Positions 42,309-51,162 of a stretch of 54,024 nucleotides of DNA are shown piece after piece. Location of the stretch: the NCBI GenBank assembly GCA_017521285.1, contig JAFXDG010000122.1, positions 1-54,024 on the forward strand, read 5' to 3'. Under the pieces are notes generated by a model. That model was not told the origin of the DNA. It was given only the letters and a program-made list of their open reading frames with translations, and did no database searches. Numbering within the stretch: the stretch's first letter is position 1; every line of letters begins with the position of its first letter. Made by a program: the position numbers and the translations under genes. This DNA comes from Bacteroidaceae bacterium. GTDB lineage: Bacteria; Bacteroidota; Bacteroidia; Bacteroidales; Bacteroidaceae.

Positions 42309-43669
42309 AACTCAATTCCATATTTCTCTAATCTCCGATAGAGTGCTCCACGGCTGATGCCCAGTTCCACGGCTACGAGCGAGAGGTTGCCTCGGTAGCG
42401 GCTGATAGCTTGCAGGATGGCCTGTTTCTCTATTTCGTCCAGTGTCAGTCCTTCGGTGACAGGTGGAGTGGTTGTTTGGGGCGCTTCCGATTGGCCTGAT
42501 AGAGAGTGCATGGCCTTGAAATCATCGGCCGTCAGTTCCTCGTTGCCACTCACCAACAGGGTACGTTCCACCAAGTTTTTCAGTTCGCGTATGTTCCCGG
42601 GGTAGGGCAGTGTCCGCAGGTACTGCATCGCTTCGGGGGTGACGCTTACCGGTGGCAGTCCGTTCAGCTGGCATTGTTGGTCGATGAAGTGGCGCACCAA
42701 CAAGGGAATGTCATCGCGTCGTTCGCGCAAGGCTGGCAGGTGTACCGTGATGAGGTTGATGCGGTAGAAGAGGTCTTCGCGGAAAGTTCCCTCGCGCACC
42801 ATCTGTGGCAGGTCGGCATTGGTGGCGCTCACCACGCGGATGTCCGTCTTGCGCGGTGTGCTCTCGCCTAACCGTTCGAAGGTCTGTTCCTGTAGCACGC
42901 GCAGCATCTTCACTTGGCAACTCAGGTCCAGTTCGCCTATTTCGTCCAGAAAGATGGTGCCTTTGTCCGCCATTTCGAAGCGTCCTGCCCGGTCGTTCAC
43001 AGCACCGGTGAAGGCTCCTTTCTTGTGTCCGAACATTTCACTCTCGAATAGCGATTGCGAGATACCGCCCAAGTTCACCTTTACGAATGGCTTTCCCCGT
43101 CGCGGACTGTTGCGGTGTATAGCTTCTGCTATCAGTTCCTTGCCTGTTCCGCTCTCGCCCGTGATGAGCACCGAAGCATTGGTGTGGGCAATGCGCTTTG
43201 CCACCTCCAGCACCCTCAGCAGTCCCTCGCTGCGGCCGATGATGTGGCTACGGTCAAACTCTCCGTCATCCGCATTCGTTGTATTGTCAGAGGTCTTTCC
43301 GGCGGTCAGTTCGAGCGCTGTTTCGATGCGTTGCATCAGTGCCACGTTGTTCCACGGTTTGGTGACGAAGTCGAATGCGCCCGCCTGCATCCCCTTTACA
43401 GCCAGCTGGATGCTTCCCCACGCTGTCATCAGGATGACTGGCACTTGCGGGCAGAAGAGTTTTACCTGACGGAGCAGTGTTAACCCCTCCTCCCCGTCGG
43501 TAGCGAGCGAGAAGTTCATGTCCATCAGCATCAGTCGGGGCGCAGTCTTCCTTATCACCTCCAGTGCTTCCTTGGGAGTGCCCACGGCCGTCACCTCGTG
43601 TCCCGCCCGCTTCAGCATGAAGCCCAGCGACGAGCGTATGCTCTGATCATCGTCTATTATCAGTATCAT
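42305..43669 (-). CDS. NtrC-family sigma-54-dependent response regulator, 454 aa
   Basis: Receiver domain 1-120 with phosphoacceptor Asp50 (LMLMDMNF) and Lys104 (FVTKPW). Central AAA+ domain with Walker A GESGTGKE (171-178) and the sigma-54-contacting loop GAFTGA (218-223), Walker B TIFLDEIG. Fis-type HTH at the end (GNLSLVAVELGISRGALYRR). It should activate the -24/-12 promoter at 51102-51117 before the efflux operon. A toxin-antitoxin pair and TolC separate it from the rest of the operon. Confidence 0.96.
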   Translation of the reverse strand: MILIIDDDQSIRSSLGFMLKRAGHEVTAVGTPKEALEVIRKTAPRLMLMDMNFSLATDGEEGLTLLRQVKLFCPQVPVILMTAWGSIQLAVKGMQAGAFDFVTKPWNNVALMQRIETALELTAGKTSDNTTNADDGEFDRSHIIGRSEGLLRVLEVAKRIAHTNASVLITGESGTGKELIAEAIHRNSPRRGKPFVKVNLGGISQSLFESEMFGHKKGAFTGAVNDRAGRFEMADKGTIFLDEIGELDLSCQVKMLRVLQEQTFERLGESTPRKTDIRVVSATNADLPQMVREGTFREDLFYRINLITVHLPALRERRDDIPLLVRHFIDQQCQLNGLPPVSVTPEAMQYLRTLPYPGNIRELKNLVERTLLVSGNEELTADDFKAMHSLSGQSEAPQTTTPPVTEGLTLDEIEKQAILQAISRYRGNLSLVAVELGISRGALYRRLEKYGIEF

Positions 43670-43681
43670 GGAACTTTTTTG

Positions 43682-43960
43682 TCACCCGAACAAATCGGCA
43701 TGTGTGCCTGTGTCGGTTAAAATTAAAATCAGTTCTGTTTCCCGTTGTTCCCAAATCAGTAACCAGTCCGGTTGGATATGGCATTCCCAAAGTCCTTTCC
43801 ACTCGCCGCTAAGTTTATGTGGCCTGTACTGTTCCGGTAAACTCCCGGTCTCTGCCAAAATCGAAACCACTTGCTCAAACAACAGTTTGTTATAGCCTCT
43901 TTTCAAGCACTTCTTATAAGAACGCTTGAACTGATTAGAGAAAAGAATATCGTATTTCAT
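43682..43960 (-). CDS. YafQ-type mRNA interferase toxin, 92 aa
   Basis: Its catalytic set matches YafQ: His48 (YRPHKLSGEW), His61 (ECHIQPDW), Asp65-Trp66 and His87 (TGTHADLF). It cuts mRNA on the ribosome. It starts 4 bp inside the antitoxin stop (overlap 43957-43960). It sits 12 bp upstream of the response-regulator start, between TolC and the two-component genes. Confidence 0.93.
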   Translation of the reverse strand: MKYDILFSNQFKRSYKKCLKRGYNKLLFEQVVSILAETGSLPEQYRPHKLSGEWKGLWECHIQPDWLLIWEQRETELILILTDTGTHADLFG

Positions 43961-44175
43961 GCCTCTAATTCAGACATTAGTTCAGCTATGCTGCCGACCC
44001 GTGTTACTTGTCCGTTTTTCACCTCTTCGATGGCTCGTGAAAGAGTTCCTTTGCGTGTCGCCGCTTTACGTGTCGTCGTAGTTCGGACTATAGACACACC
44101 TTTCAGATTATTTAATATTTTGCGTAATCCGGGTAGCAGACTTCTGTCTTCAATATTCAATACTATCTGTGTCAT
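43957..44175 (-). CDS. antitoxin of the YafQ-type pair, 72 aa
   Basis: Starts MTQIVLNIEDRSLLPGLRKI; this ATG (44173-44175) is preferred because the longer reading adds 13 residues with no signal. It has a beta-strand start, then basic ATRKGTLSRAIEEVKNGQV and an acidic end, AELMSELEA. It is not a typical DinJ/RelB sequence but occupies its position and overlaps the toxin by 4 bp. Confidence 0.8.
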   Translation of the reverse strand: MTQIVLNIEDRSLLPGLRKILNNLKGVSIVRTTTTRKAATRKGTLSRAIEEVKNGQVTRVGSIAELMSELEA

Positions 44176-44265
44176 CTCTTTTTGGATTATAATGAAACTG
44201 ATTTTCTCCTGCAAAAGTATCTTATCTTCTTCATATTTCCAAACAAATGGCAGGAAAAGATGCTT

Positions 44266-45819
44266 TTACCTCCCCTTCACTATCGCTTCAAAGTCGGCAT
44301 CGATGCCCGTCTGCTTGTCGAAGTCCCAAAGGGTGAGGCTGCGGAGCTGGTAGTAGTAGTACCAGTAGTAGAACAGTTCGGTGATGTGCTTCTGTCGCGC
44401 CTCGTCCTTGCTCACTTGCGCGTCGTTGAGGTCGAGGGTGCTGATGCGGCCGATGAGAAATGTCTCCACGTTGGTGTGGTAGCGGCGTTGGGCGATGCGG
44501 TCGGCCTCGCGGGCAATGTCGAGTTGGGCGCGCTGGTTGTTGTACTGCTCCACGAGGATGAAGAGGTTCTGGTTGAAGTTCATGCTCTCCTGCCGGAGGC
44601 GGCTGGCTGTCACCTCGCGGTTGCTTTCGGCCACCTTCACCTGTCCGCGGCGCTTGCCCCAATCGACGAGCGGGATGTGGAAGCCCACCTCCACTACCTG
44701 GTTGTCCAACAAGTGGTCGTAGGCTCCATCCATCGTGCGGTCGGTGCCCGTGTAGCCCACCTGTGCAAAGAGGGTTATCTGCCGGCGGTTGCCCCGTGCC
44801 TTGGCCACCTGATAGTCGGCTTCAAGTTGTCGGCGGCGGATGTTGTGGACGAAGGAGTTGTTCTCCAACGCCTTCTGCAACACCTGGCTATACTCCAGCA
44901 GTGTGCCGGGAATGGTGTCGGGCAGCACCGGCTCCAGTTCCTCCTGCTCGTTCCATCCGAGGAAGGAGCGGAGTTTGAACATGTGGCTCTTCATGCTGCT
45001 TTCGTTCTCGGTGAGGGCCGATTGGGCGTTCAGCACATTCAGTTCCAGTTGCAGCAGGTCGTTCTCGCTTATCTGCCCCATGCGGCGTTTGGCCTTGGCC
45101 ACCTCGTGCAGCTTGCGGGCATTGTCAAGGTTTTGGCGGGCGATGCTCACATTCTCGCGTGCAAGGAGGAGGTTGAAGAAGTAGTTGATGGTGCTCATCG
45201 TCACCTCCTCGGTGGCACTGAGGAAGGCCGCCTTGGCCTCAGCGTAGCGCACGGGTTCGATGCGGCGGTCCCACTTCACGCTGTTCACGCCGAAGATGGG
45301 TTGGCTCAGTTGCAGTGCCACGGGCACCGACATGTAGCGCTCCGTGCGGTCGCCTGTCAGCTGTTTCATGTAGTCGAGCGATGTTTGTAGGGAGAGCGTT
45401 CCGCCCGTAGGCCAGATCTTCTGGTTGATGGCCAGTGCGCCGTTCATGCCCAAGTAGTTGTTGCGCACGAAGGTGTAGGAGCCGTCCTCCTGCTGATACG
45501 AGTTGTAGCGCTTGTTGTAGTTGGGCAGCGAGGCCGACAGGCTCATCTCCGGCAACAGGTCGGCGCGGTGGGTGCGGTATTCCCAGTAGGCCGTCTTCAG
45601 TTCGTTCAGTGCCACGGCTGCATCCACGCTCTGTGTGCGTGCCGTCAGGATGGCCTCTTCAAGAGTGATGGGGCGTGGTTGGGACGCGTCTCCTTGTGCC
45701 CGTCCTGTCAATGCCGTGCAGGCGAGCAGGAAGCAGAGGAAGAAGAAGACCCTCCCCCTTACCCCTCCCTCTATGGAGGGGAGTAGAATGTTTCGACTGT
45801 GATGATGCTTTTTGTTCAT
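44266..45819 (-). CDS. TolC-family outer-membrane efflux protein, 517 aa
   Basis: Outer-membrane channel of the tripartite exporter. The mature part starts near AQGDASQPRPITLEEAILTA and has long helical repeats (VAVALNELKTAYWEYR; VAKAKRRMGQISENDLLQLE; EADRIAQRRYHTNVETFLIG) and RISTLDLNDAQVSKD near the end, as in OEP proteins. The leader is odd: between the first Met and the hydrophobic FFFLCFLLACTALTG there is LLPSIEGGVRGR, encoded by a dispersed CCTCCC palindrome. It is last in the HlyD-permease-permease-ATPase-TolC order. Confidence 0.92.
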   Translation of the reverse strand: MNKKHHHSRNILLPSIEGGVRGRVFFFLCFLLACTALTGRAQGDASQPRPITLEEAILTARTQSVDAAVALNELKTAYWEYRTHRADLLPEMSLSASLPNYNKRYNSYQQEDGSYTFVRNNYLGMNGALAINQKIWPTGGTLSLQTSLDYMKQLTGDRTERYMSVPVALQLSQPIFGVNSVKWDRRIEPVRYAEAKAAFLSATEEVTMSTINYFFNLLLARENVSIARQNLDNARKLHEVAKAKRRMGQISENDLLQLELNVLNAQSALTENESSMKSHMFKLRSFLGWNEQEELEPVLPDTIPGTLLEYSQVLQKALENNSFVHNIRRRQLEADYQVAKARGNRRQITLFAQVGYTGTDRTMDGAYDHLLDNQVVEVGFHIPLVDWGKRRGQVKVAESNREVTASRLRQESMNFNQNLFILVEQYNNQRAQLDIAREADRIAQRRYHTNVETFLIGRISTLDLNDAQVSKDEARQKHITELFYYWYYYYQLRSLTLWDFDKQTGIDADFEAIVKGR

Positions 45820-46038
45820 AATATAATAAGTGTGGGAATAATATACTTCTTGACGGCCTCTGTCCTCATCCGAACGAGCGAAGAAATAAAAGTATTTAGT
45901 AAGATGATTGTGTTTACAGATTCTTCACTGCGTTCAGACGAGTTTTTGAGGAAATGACAGAGACCGTCGGCATTTTGATACAACCTCGTTGGATGGTGTT
46001 CACTCCCCTCCATAGAGGGAGGGGTAGGGGGAGGGTCC
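45748..46038. repeat. paired inverted repeats around start of TolC gene
   Basis: The left arm (45748-45786, GACCCTCCCCCTTACCCCTC...) and right arm (46001-46038, CACTCCCCTCCATAGAGGGA...) are almost perfect inverse copies about 37 bp long, 215 bp apart. Each arm also contains a small hairpin (CCCTCC.CTCTATGGAGGG). The left arm lies within the TolC signal sequence. Confidence 0.8.
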
Positions 46039-46051
46039 GCAAGGTCCGCCT

Positions 46052-46723
46052 TTATTCCACCTGTCTTCCGTCAAAGAAGCGGATGGTGCGCGAGGTGGTG
46101 CGTGCCTGCTCCTCGTTGTGGGTCACCATCACGATGGTGCGGCCGTCTTCGCGGTTCAGTTGGCGTAGCAGGTCCATCACTTCGGCACCCATCTTTGAAT
46201 CGAGGTTACCCGTCGGCTCGTCGGCCAGAATGATGTCCGGATTGCCGATGAGGGCACGGGCGATGGCCACGCGCTGGCACTGTCCGCCGGACAGTTGCAT
46301 GGGCATGTGGCGCATGCGGTGGCTCAGTCCCACGCGCTCAAGCACCTCCTTGGCCAGCCGTGTGCGTTCGCCCGCCGACACGTTGCGGTAGAGCAAGGGC
46401 AGCTCCACATTGTCGATGACATTCAGCGAGTTTACCAGGTGGAACGATTGGAAGATGAATCCCAACCGCTGGTTGCGGAACTCGGCCAGCTCCTTGTCCT
46501 TCAGTGTCATGGCCTCGGTGCCACACAGTTCGATGGTGCCGCTTGTAGCTTTGTCCAGCAAGCCGATGATGTTGAGCAGCGTGGATTTGCCACATCCCGA
46601 AGGCCCCATGATGCTGAGGAATTCGCCTTTCTCTACTTCCAGATTCACGTTTTCCAGTGCCTGGGTTTCTATCTCGTTGGTGCGGTATATCTTGTTGATA
46701 CCGGTAAGTTTGATGATTGACAT
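46052..46723 (-). CDS. ABC transporter ATP-binding protein (MacB/LolD type), 223 aa
   Basis: Walker A GPSGCGKST at 40-48, signature LSGGQCQRVAIARAL from 144, Walker B IILADEPTGNLD near 164-175, and a His in MVTHNEEQA. This is the MacB/LolD subfamily that powers FtsX-type permeases. It lies between the second permease and TolC. It may also serve the orphan permeases at 963-3416 and 33650-36025, which have no ATPase of their own here. Confidence 0.95.
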   Translation of the reverse strand: MSIIKLTGINKIYRTNEIETQALENVNLEVEKGEFLSIMGPSGCGKSTLLNIIGLLDKATSGTIELCGTEAMTLKDKELAEFRNQRLGFIFQSFHLVNSLNVIDNVELPLLYRNVSAGERTRLAKEVLERVGLSHRMRHMPMQLSGGQCQRVAIARALIGNPDIILADEPTGNLDSKMGAEVMDLLRQLNREDGRTIVMVTHNEEQARTTSRTIRFFDGRQVE

Positions 46724-46751
46724 ATTATTTTAGGTTTTGAAAATTATTATT

Positions 46752-46858
46752 TAGTAGTGATAGGAGTGTAGGAGTGACGCTTCGCTTAGAAGTGTAGACG
46801 AATGTTTTGCAATACTATTGTCTTCACTCCTCTACTCCTGCTTCCTACACTCCTTTTA
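46752..46858. repeat. palindromic repeat element, copy 2
   Basis: Carries GTGTAGGAGTGACGCTTCGC and a right half with TCTTCACTCCTCTACTCCTG and CTACACTCCTTTTA, matching copy 1 at 42191-42308 in order and orientation. It fills the gap between the second permease and the ATPase gene. Confidence 0.75.
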
Positions 46859-46862
46859 TTTC

Positions 46863-48164
46863 TTACTCATCCCTCAGCGCCTCCGCCGGCAAGTCTTTGG
46901 ATGCCTGTTTCACGGGGAACCACGTGCCGAGCAGGGCAATCAGCACCATCAGGATGTAGATGAGTGCATCGGTGGCGAGGGTGAGCCACGTTTTGCTGTC
47001 CTGCCAATAGTGGGCGGTGAGGTCGATGACGCTCCACTCCAATCCGTGGATGTAGTGGATGATGAGCGGTTGGGCAATGAGGAAGCCGATGATGACCAGC
47101 ATCCATGCCTCCGTCATAAACTGGCGGGTGATGGTGGCCTGCGAGGCTCCGATGCTGCGCATCAGCCCAATATCCTGACGGCGTGCCCGACAGCGCACCC
47201 AGAACGTTCCCGTCATGCCGAGGAAGACACAGAGCAGCACGAAGAAGAGCATCACGGCGGTGTAGCGCAAGTGGTTATAGATACCGATGATGTCGTTATA
47301 CCAGTTGAGGCTTTCTTCGAAGCTCTCGATGCCTTGAATCACCGTGGGGGTGTTGGCAAAGCGGGGAGCAATCTCGTTCATTACCTTCTCTTCGAAGGCA
47401 TTGCCATCCACTCCCTCCTTCAGGCGGTAGATGATGAAGTGGTCAAACGGGTTTTGTCCTTTCATCTTTGTGTCGATGGTGAATATTGAAGGGTAGCCAA
47501 CCTGAAAGTCGGTACGCTTGAAGTTTTGATAGACACCCACAATCTCCTGCAGGTCTTTTCCACTTGGATTATGGACTTTTCCGATACCCTTTCCCACCAC
47601 ATCGATAGTGCCGAACATATATCTGGCAAATGAGGCGGAGACAATCACCTTCCTGCCTTCGTGGATGCGTTCGGGTAGTTGCATCAGTTCGCCGGTGTGG
47701 GCGTCGGTCAGGCCGTATGCCTTGATGAAGTCCGTGCCATCAGCAAGGTAGGTGCGGTATCGCACTGTTCTTAAAGGAGTGAACGTACTGTCTTCCGGAT
47801 ACATAGCTAATGCCGTCTGTGAGGCCGAACCGGGGAAAGAGTTTTGGTTGATTACGGCCACGGCCTCTACCTCGGGGCATCCTTTGATGACCAGCAGCAG
47901 TTGGTTGAAGTTGGCGTGGAAGATAGAGTCTTTGGCCTTGTCTTCCTTCACATCGTATCTGAACATGTGTGCTTCGTACTCTTTCAGTTGCAAAACGTAA
48001 GCATTTTCTTTCTCATATCCATCGGGCAGGGCGTAGTCGGCCAAGCCTCTTACCACCTCCACCGAAGTGGTGAAGATGAAGAAGGTGATGACGGTCAGTT
48101 CCAGCAGAATCCAGCCGTTTTGTCGCCGCTGGTTCCACAGTTGTTTGAAAATCATTTTTATCAT
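46863..48164 (-). CDS. FtsX-type ABC permease of efflux operon (second), 433 aa
   Basis: Single-module MacB-like permease. An N-terminal span (about 18-38), a periplasmic domain to about 275, then three spans (around 300-325, 352-372, 405-425) with the FtsX-type motif RRQDIGLMRSIGASQATI. It pairs with the permease gene upstream as a heterodimer in the adaptor-permease-ATPase complex. The start codon could be the fourth codon (MIFKQLW), which looks similar to other N-termini. Confidence 0.92.
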   Translation of the reverse strand: MIKMIFKQLWNQRRQNGWILLELTVITFFIFTTSVEVVRGLADYALPDGYEKENAYVLQLKEYEAHMFRYDVKEDKAKDSIFHANFNQLLLVIKGCPEVEAVAVINQNSFPGSASQTALAMYPEDSTFTPLRTVRYRTYLADGTDFIKAYGLTDAHTGELMQLPERIHEGRKVIVSASFARYMFGTIDVVGKGIGKVHNPSGKDLQEIVGVYQNFKRTDFQVGYPSIFTIDTKMKGQNPFDHFIIYRLKEGVDGNAFEEKVMNEIAPRFANTPTVIQGIESFEESLNWYNDIIGIYNHLRYTAVMLFFVLLCVFLGMTGTFWVRCRARRQDIGLMRSIGASQATITRQFMTEAWMLVIIGFLIAQPLIIHYIHGLEWSVIDLTAHYWQDSKTWLTLATDALIYILMVLIALLGTWFPVKQASKDLPAEALRDE

Positions 48165-48236
48165 ATTGGGAAATGTTTTTATTGTTTCTTTATTGTTTCT
48201 TATTACTCTTACGCTCTCTTGCTTTTACGGTCTCTT

Positions 48237-48336
48237 GTCATCCTGAACATAGTGAAGGATCTGGTAGCGTGTGCTGACGGTCTCCTTTCATTTCTTTTGC
48301 TGACGTTTTCAGATCCTTCACTGCGTTCAGGATGAC
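48237..48336. repeat. palindromic repeat between the two permease genes
   Basis: GTCATCCTGAACATAGTGAA... (48237-48263) pairs with ...TTCACTGCGTTCAGGATGAC (48310-48336), 27 bp with two mismatches. A related TTCACTGCGTTCAG also occurs near 45925. This is a dispersed intergenic element, not a terminator, as the genes on both sides belong to one operon. Confidence 0.8.
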
Positions 48337-48366
48337 AGAGACGGCATATAGGATGACAGAAAGGTT

Positions 48367-49665
48367 TCATAATTTGCTATGTAATGATTCTATGATTGAA
48401 TGCCGAAGCGCCCACACGGTGGGGATGAGTGCTGAGATGACATTCAGCAGCAGGCAAACTCCGAATGCCGATCCGATGACCCACGGATTCAATAGCATTT
48501 CGGCTGTGATGCGTGGATTGCTTCCAGCGAAGGAGTAGAGACCGATGTCATCGAACAGACCGAGAATCCATTGGCTGCATGTGGCGATAATCAGGTAAGC
48601 AATGAGCAGTCCCACGATGCCACCGGCCACGGTGAGTGCCAGGTTTTCGCCCAACACCTGTTTGATGATGGCAAGATTGGAGGCTCCGTATGCCTTGCGT
48701 ACGCCAATCTCCACTTGTCGTTGCTCCATGCGCGAGGAAATCATGCCGCTCAAGTTCAAGGCCGGGATAAAGATAATGGCAAGCAACAAGTAGAGCAAGT
48801 CCAAGACGATTTCTTTGGTGTTCGTCTCTGCCTGGCCTTGATAAAGGCTAATCCAATGTTCCTTAGGTTGGTTCCATAGATTGTGCTTCCATTCGGTGTT
48901 GTCTGCATCAAATTTGCGGATGGCCTCTTTCACCTCCTGTTTCAGCAAATCATTGTCGGCTCTTGAAGTAGATAGCAGATGAATAGCAAACATTCCGACC
49001 AAATGTTTCCTGTTATCCATTTCGTCCTCATAGAGTGGACTCAGTGTGGCGGGAATCCAGATGCCTGCATAGGAGTCGGGGGCGGCTACTGAACTGTTTT
49101 CAACCACACCAGCAACCTTGAATTCCTGATTATTGTAGGTCAGACGTTCGCCCACGGCTTCCGTCGTACCGAAGAGTTGCAGGGCAATCTCCTCTTGAAT
49201 CACGGCTACCGGTTGTTTGGCATCCACATCTGCCTTGGTGAACGGTTTGCCTGCCAAGAAGCGGAAGGTGAATACCCGCCAAAAACCTTCGTTGACATTT
49301 TGCACAATGGTCTTTAATGAATTGCTTTCACCGGATTTACTGATTTCTTTGGGTGAAAGCCCCCATTGGTGTGCTGATACCGAAATGGCCTCCAGATGAG
49401 GTAATCCCTCCAATACTTTTGAGAGATAAGGCGAGCAACATCCTTGGCTGCTGTTTCCCTTTTCGGAGTTTGCTTCCATTACTTTTATCACCAGCGTCCT
49501 CCCCCGGTTCTCCTCGGGATAGATGGGTGCGAACTTGATGTAGTGGACGATGAAGAGTATCATCGTCAGCGCGATGGCCAGTCCTGTGCCAATCACGTAG
49601 ATGGAGGTGAAGAGCTTGTTCTGCTTCACCAAGTTCCATGCTTGTCTGAAATAGATTTTGAACAT
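48367..49665 (-). CDS. FtsX-type ABC permease of efflux operon (first), 432 aa
   Basis: Single-module permease; I chose MFKIYFRQAWNL (ATG at 49663-49665) because the longer start adds eight residues from the gap. First span about 20-45, periplasmic domain with LPHLEAISVSAHQWGLSPKE, then spans near 282-302, 340-365 and 395-425 with MEQRQVEIGVRKAYGASNLA. It should form a heterodimer with the next permease. Confidence 0.92.
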   Translation of the reverse strand: MFKIYFRQAWNLVKQNKLFTSIYVIGTGLAIALTMILFIVHYIKFAPIYPEENRGRTLVIKVMEANSEKGNSSQGCCSPYLSKVLEGLPHLEAISVSAHQWGLSPKEISKSGESNSLKTIVQNVNEGFWRVFTFRFLAGKPFTKADVDAKQPVAVIQEEIALQLFGTTEAVGERLTYNNQEFKVAGVVENSSVAAPDSYAGIWIPATLSPLYEDEMDNRKHLVGMFAIHLLSTSRADNDLLKQEVKEAIRKFDADNTEWKHNLWNQPKEHWISLYQGQAETNTKEIVLDLLYLLLAIIFIPALNLSGMISSRMEQRQVEIGVRKAYGASNLAIIKQVLGENLALTVAGGIVGLLIAYLIIATCSQWILGLFDDIGLYSFAGSNPRITAEMLLNPWVIGSAFGVCLLLNVISALIPTVWALRHSIIESLHSKL

Positions 49666-49681
49666 AAAAGTATTATTTGTC

Positions 49682-49796
49682 GGACCCACCCTAACCCTCC
49701 CTGTGAGGGAGGGAACTCAGATAGAATCCGTTGTTTATTTATAGTGTTTTCTATTTAATCCCCTCCCTCACAGGGAGGGTCAGGGAGGGTCTTCAG
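49682..49796. repeat. palindromic CCCTCC repeat between adaptor and permease genes
   Basis: The left arm (49682-49717) GACCCACCCTAACCCTCCCT... pairs with the right arm (49762-49796) CCCCTCCCTCACAGGGAGGG.... Both contain the inner hairpin CCCTCCCTGTGAGGGAGGG. A/T-rich centre. It resembles the elements at 45748 and 46001 and the small one at 3549. Confidence 0.8.
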
Positions 49797-49807
49797 GGGG
49801 GGCGTTA

Positions 49808-51061
49808 TTACCTTTCCACTTTCAGTTTCTCATACTCCTTCCAGCGTGCCATGTCGCTGATGACGACCTGTTCGCCGGGGTTAAGCCCTTCGACGACCTC
49901 CACATACCGGTAGCTGCTTTCGCCCAGTCGGACGGTGCGGCGGTTGAGCGTCTGTCCGTCGGACGAAAGGACGAAGAGCTGCGTCTGTCCGCTGCCGAGG
50001 TAGTACGAGCCGTTGGCAATGCGCAGGGCGTTGTCCTTCACGCTGCCCACCACATGCACGTCGGCATTCAGTCCCGAGCGCAGGCGGCGGTGGCGTGGGT
50101 CGAGCGGATGCACCACAAAACTGATGATGCCATCCTTCGACAGGGGCGTGATGCTCGTCACCCGTCCCTCCAGTTCGTCCGTGCCGATGCGGATGACGGC
50201 TTTGGCTCCCACCCGCACACGGTCGGCGTAGGCATCGGCCATCTCTACTTCCAGCTTGAAGTTCGAGAGGTCGGAGAGCGTGGCCACCTGACTGCCCTGC
50301 GACACCCGTGTGCCTATCTGGCTATTTATGTAGGTGAGGATGCCCGCCCGTGGTGCGCGTATCTGTGCGTCCTCCAGTGTGCGGCGTGTCTCGGCCAGGT
50401 TTTTCCGGAAGATTTCCAGTTCCAAATTCTTCACCTTCAGGTCGGCCTCGCGCACCTGTTGCTCGTTGGTGTACTGCTGGCGCAGTTGCTCCAGCTCCAG
50501 ACAGCCTGTGTTGTAGGCCAGTTCAGCCTGACGCACCTTGTCGGTGGTGCCCGAACCAAGGCTGTCGAGGTAACGCTCGTTGCGCAGCTCCACCTCCAGG
50601 CGGTTCAGCTTCATTTCGCTCACACGGATGTTCATCTGCAGGTCGCTCAGCCGCGTCAGGTTGTTCAGCCGCAGCTGCTCCAGCTGGTAGCATTTCATCT
50701 GCTCCTCGTCCAACAGTTTGCGGTAGCTGGTCTCGGTGCTCTGCAGGTCGAGCCGCAGGATGGGGGTACCGGCCGCCACGCTGTCGCCCTCTTTGCAATA
50801 GACCTCCACGATGCGCGATGTGATGGGCGAGGTCATCAGCTCCTCGGCGGCAGGCACTACGCGTCCCACGGCGGCCACACTCACTTCGATGGCTCCGCGC
50901 TCCACGGTGCTCGTCTTCAGGTCGGCCAGCTGCACACCACTTTGTGCCCAACGGGTCAGCCCCATCACAGCGGCAAAGCCCACGGCCACAATGCCTGTGC
51001 CTACAAGCACCTGACGGCGCAGGCGCTTTCTTCTCTCTTCTTTGGGTATTTCTCTGTCCAT
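49808..51061 (-). CDS. HlyD-family efflux adaptor, 417 aa
   Basis: Periplasmic membrane-fusion protein. N-terminal span (about 18-36), lipoyl-like halves (AAVGRVVPAAEELMTSPITSR; GDSVAAGTPILRLDLQS), a long coiled-coil hairpin (about 110-225), then the second half APRAGILTYINSQIGTRVSQ and beta-barrel with ADAYADRVRVGAKAVIRIG. First gene of the five-gene efflux operon. It lies 41 bp behind a sigma-54 promoter and is presumably activated by the NtrC-type regulator at 42305-43669. Confidence 0.93.
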   Translation of the reverse strand: MDREIPKEERRKRLRRQVLVGTGIVAVGFAAVMGLTRWAQSGVQLADLKTSTVERGAIEVSVAAVGRVVPAAEELMTSPITSRIVEVYCKEGDSVAAGTPILRLDLQSTETSYRKLLDEEQMKCYQLEQLRLNNLTRLSDLQMNIRVSEMKLNRLEVELRNERYLDSLGSGTTDKVRQAELAYNTGCLELEQLRQQYTNEQQVREADLKVKNLELEIFRKNLAETRRTLEDAQIRAPRAGILTYINSQIGTRVSQGSQVATLSDLSNFKLEVEMADAYADRVRVGAKAVIRIGTDELEGRVTSITPLSKDGIISFVVHPLDPRHRRLRSGLNADVHVVGSVKDNALRIANGSYYLGSGQTQLFVLSSDGQTLNRRTVRLGESSYRYVEVVEGLNPGEQVVISDMARWKEYEKLKVER

Positions 51062-51101
51062 ATTCGTCTATTAGTTTTTTTCATTTCCTGCCATAGTAAA
51101 G

Positions 51102-51117
51102 TGCAAATCCTGTGCCA
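51102..51117 (-). promoter_or_regulatory. sigma-54 (-24/-12) promoter of efflux operon
   Basis: On the minus strand the sequence is TGGCACAGGATTTGCA, an exact fit to TGGCACRNNNNTTGCW with GG and GC ten bases apart. The inferred start site is near 51091-51092, about 30 bp before the adaptor ATG. No other match of this quality was seen in the intergenic regions I examined. Confidence 0.9.
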
Positions 51118-51162
51118 AACATGCAAGTGGTTGATTTATAGCGGAAACCCGAAAATACCCAC

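Noticed and set aside
44182-45390. 402-codon rightward ORF opposite TolC
   Set aside because: It lies entirely antisense to the TolC gene and is rich in Val/Leu/His from reversed GC-rich codons, a typical shadow reading.
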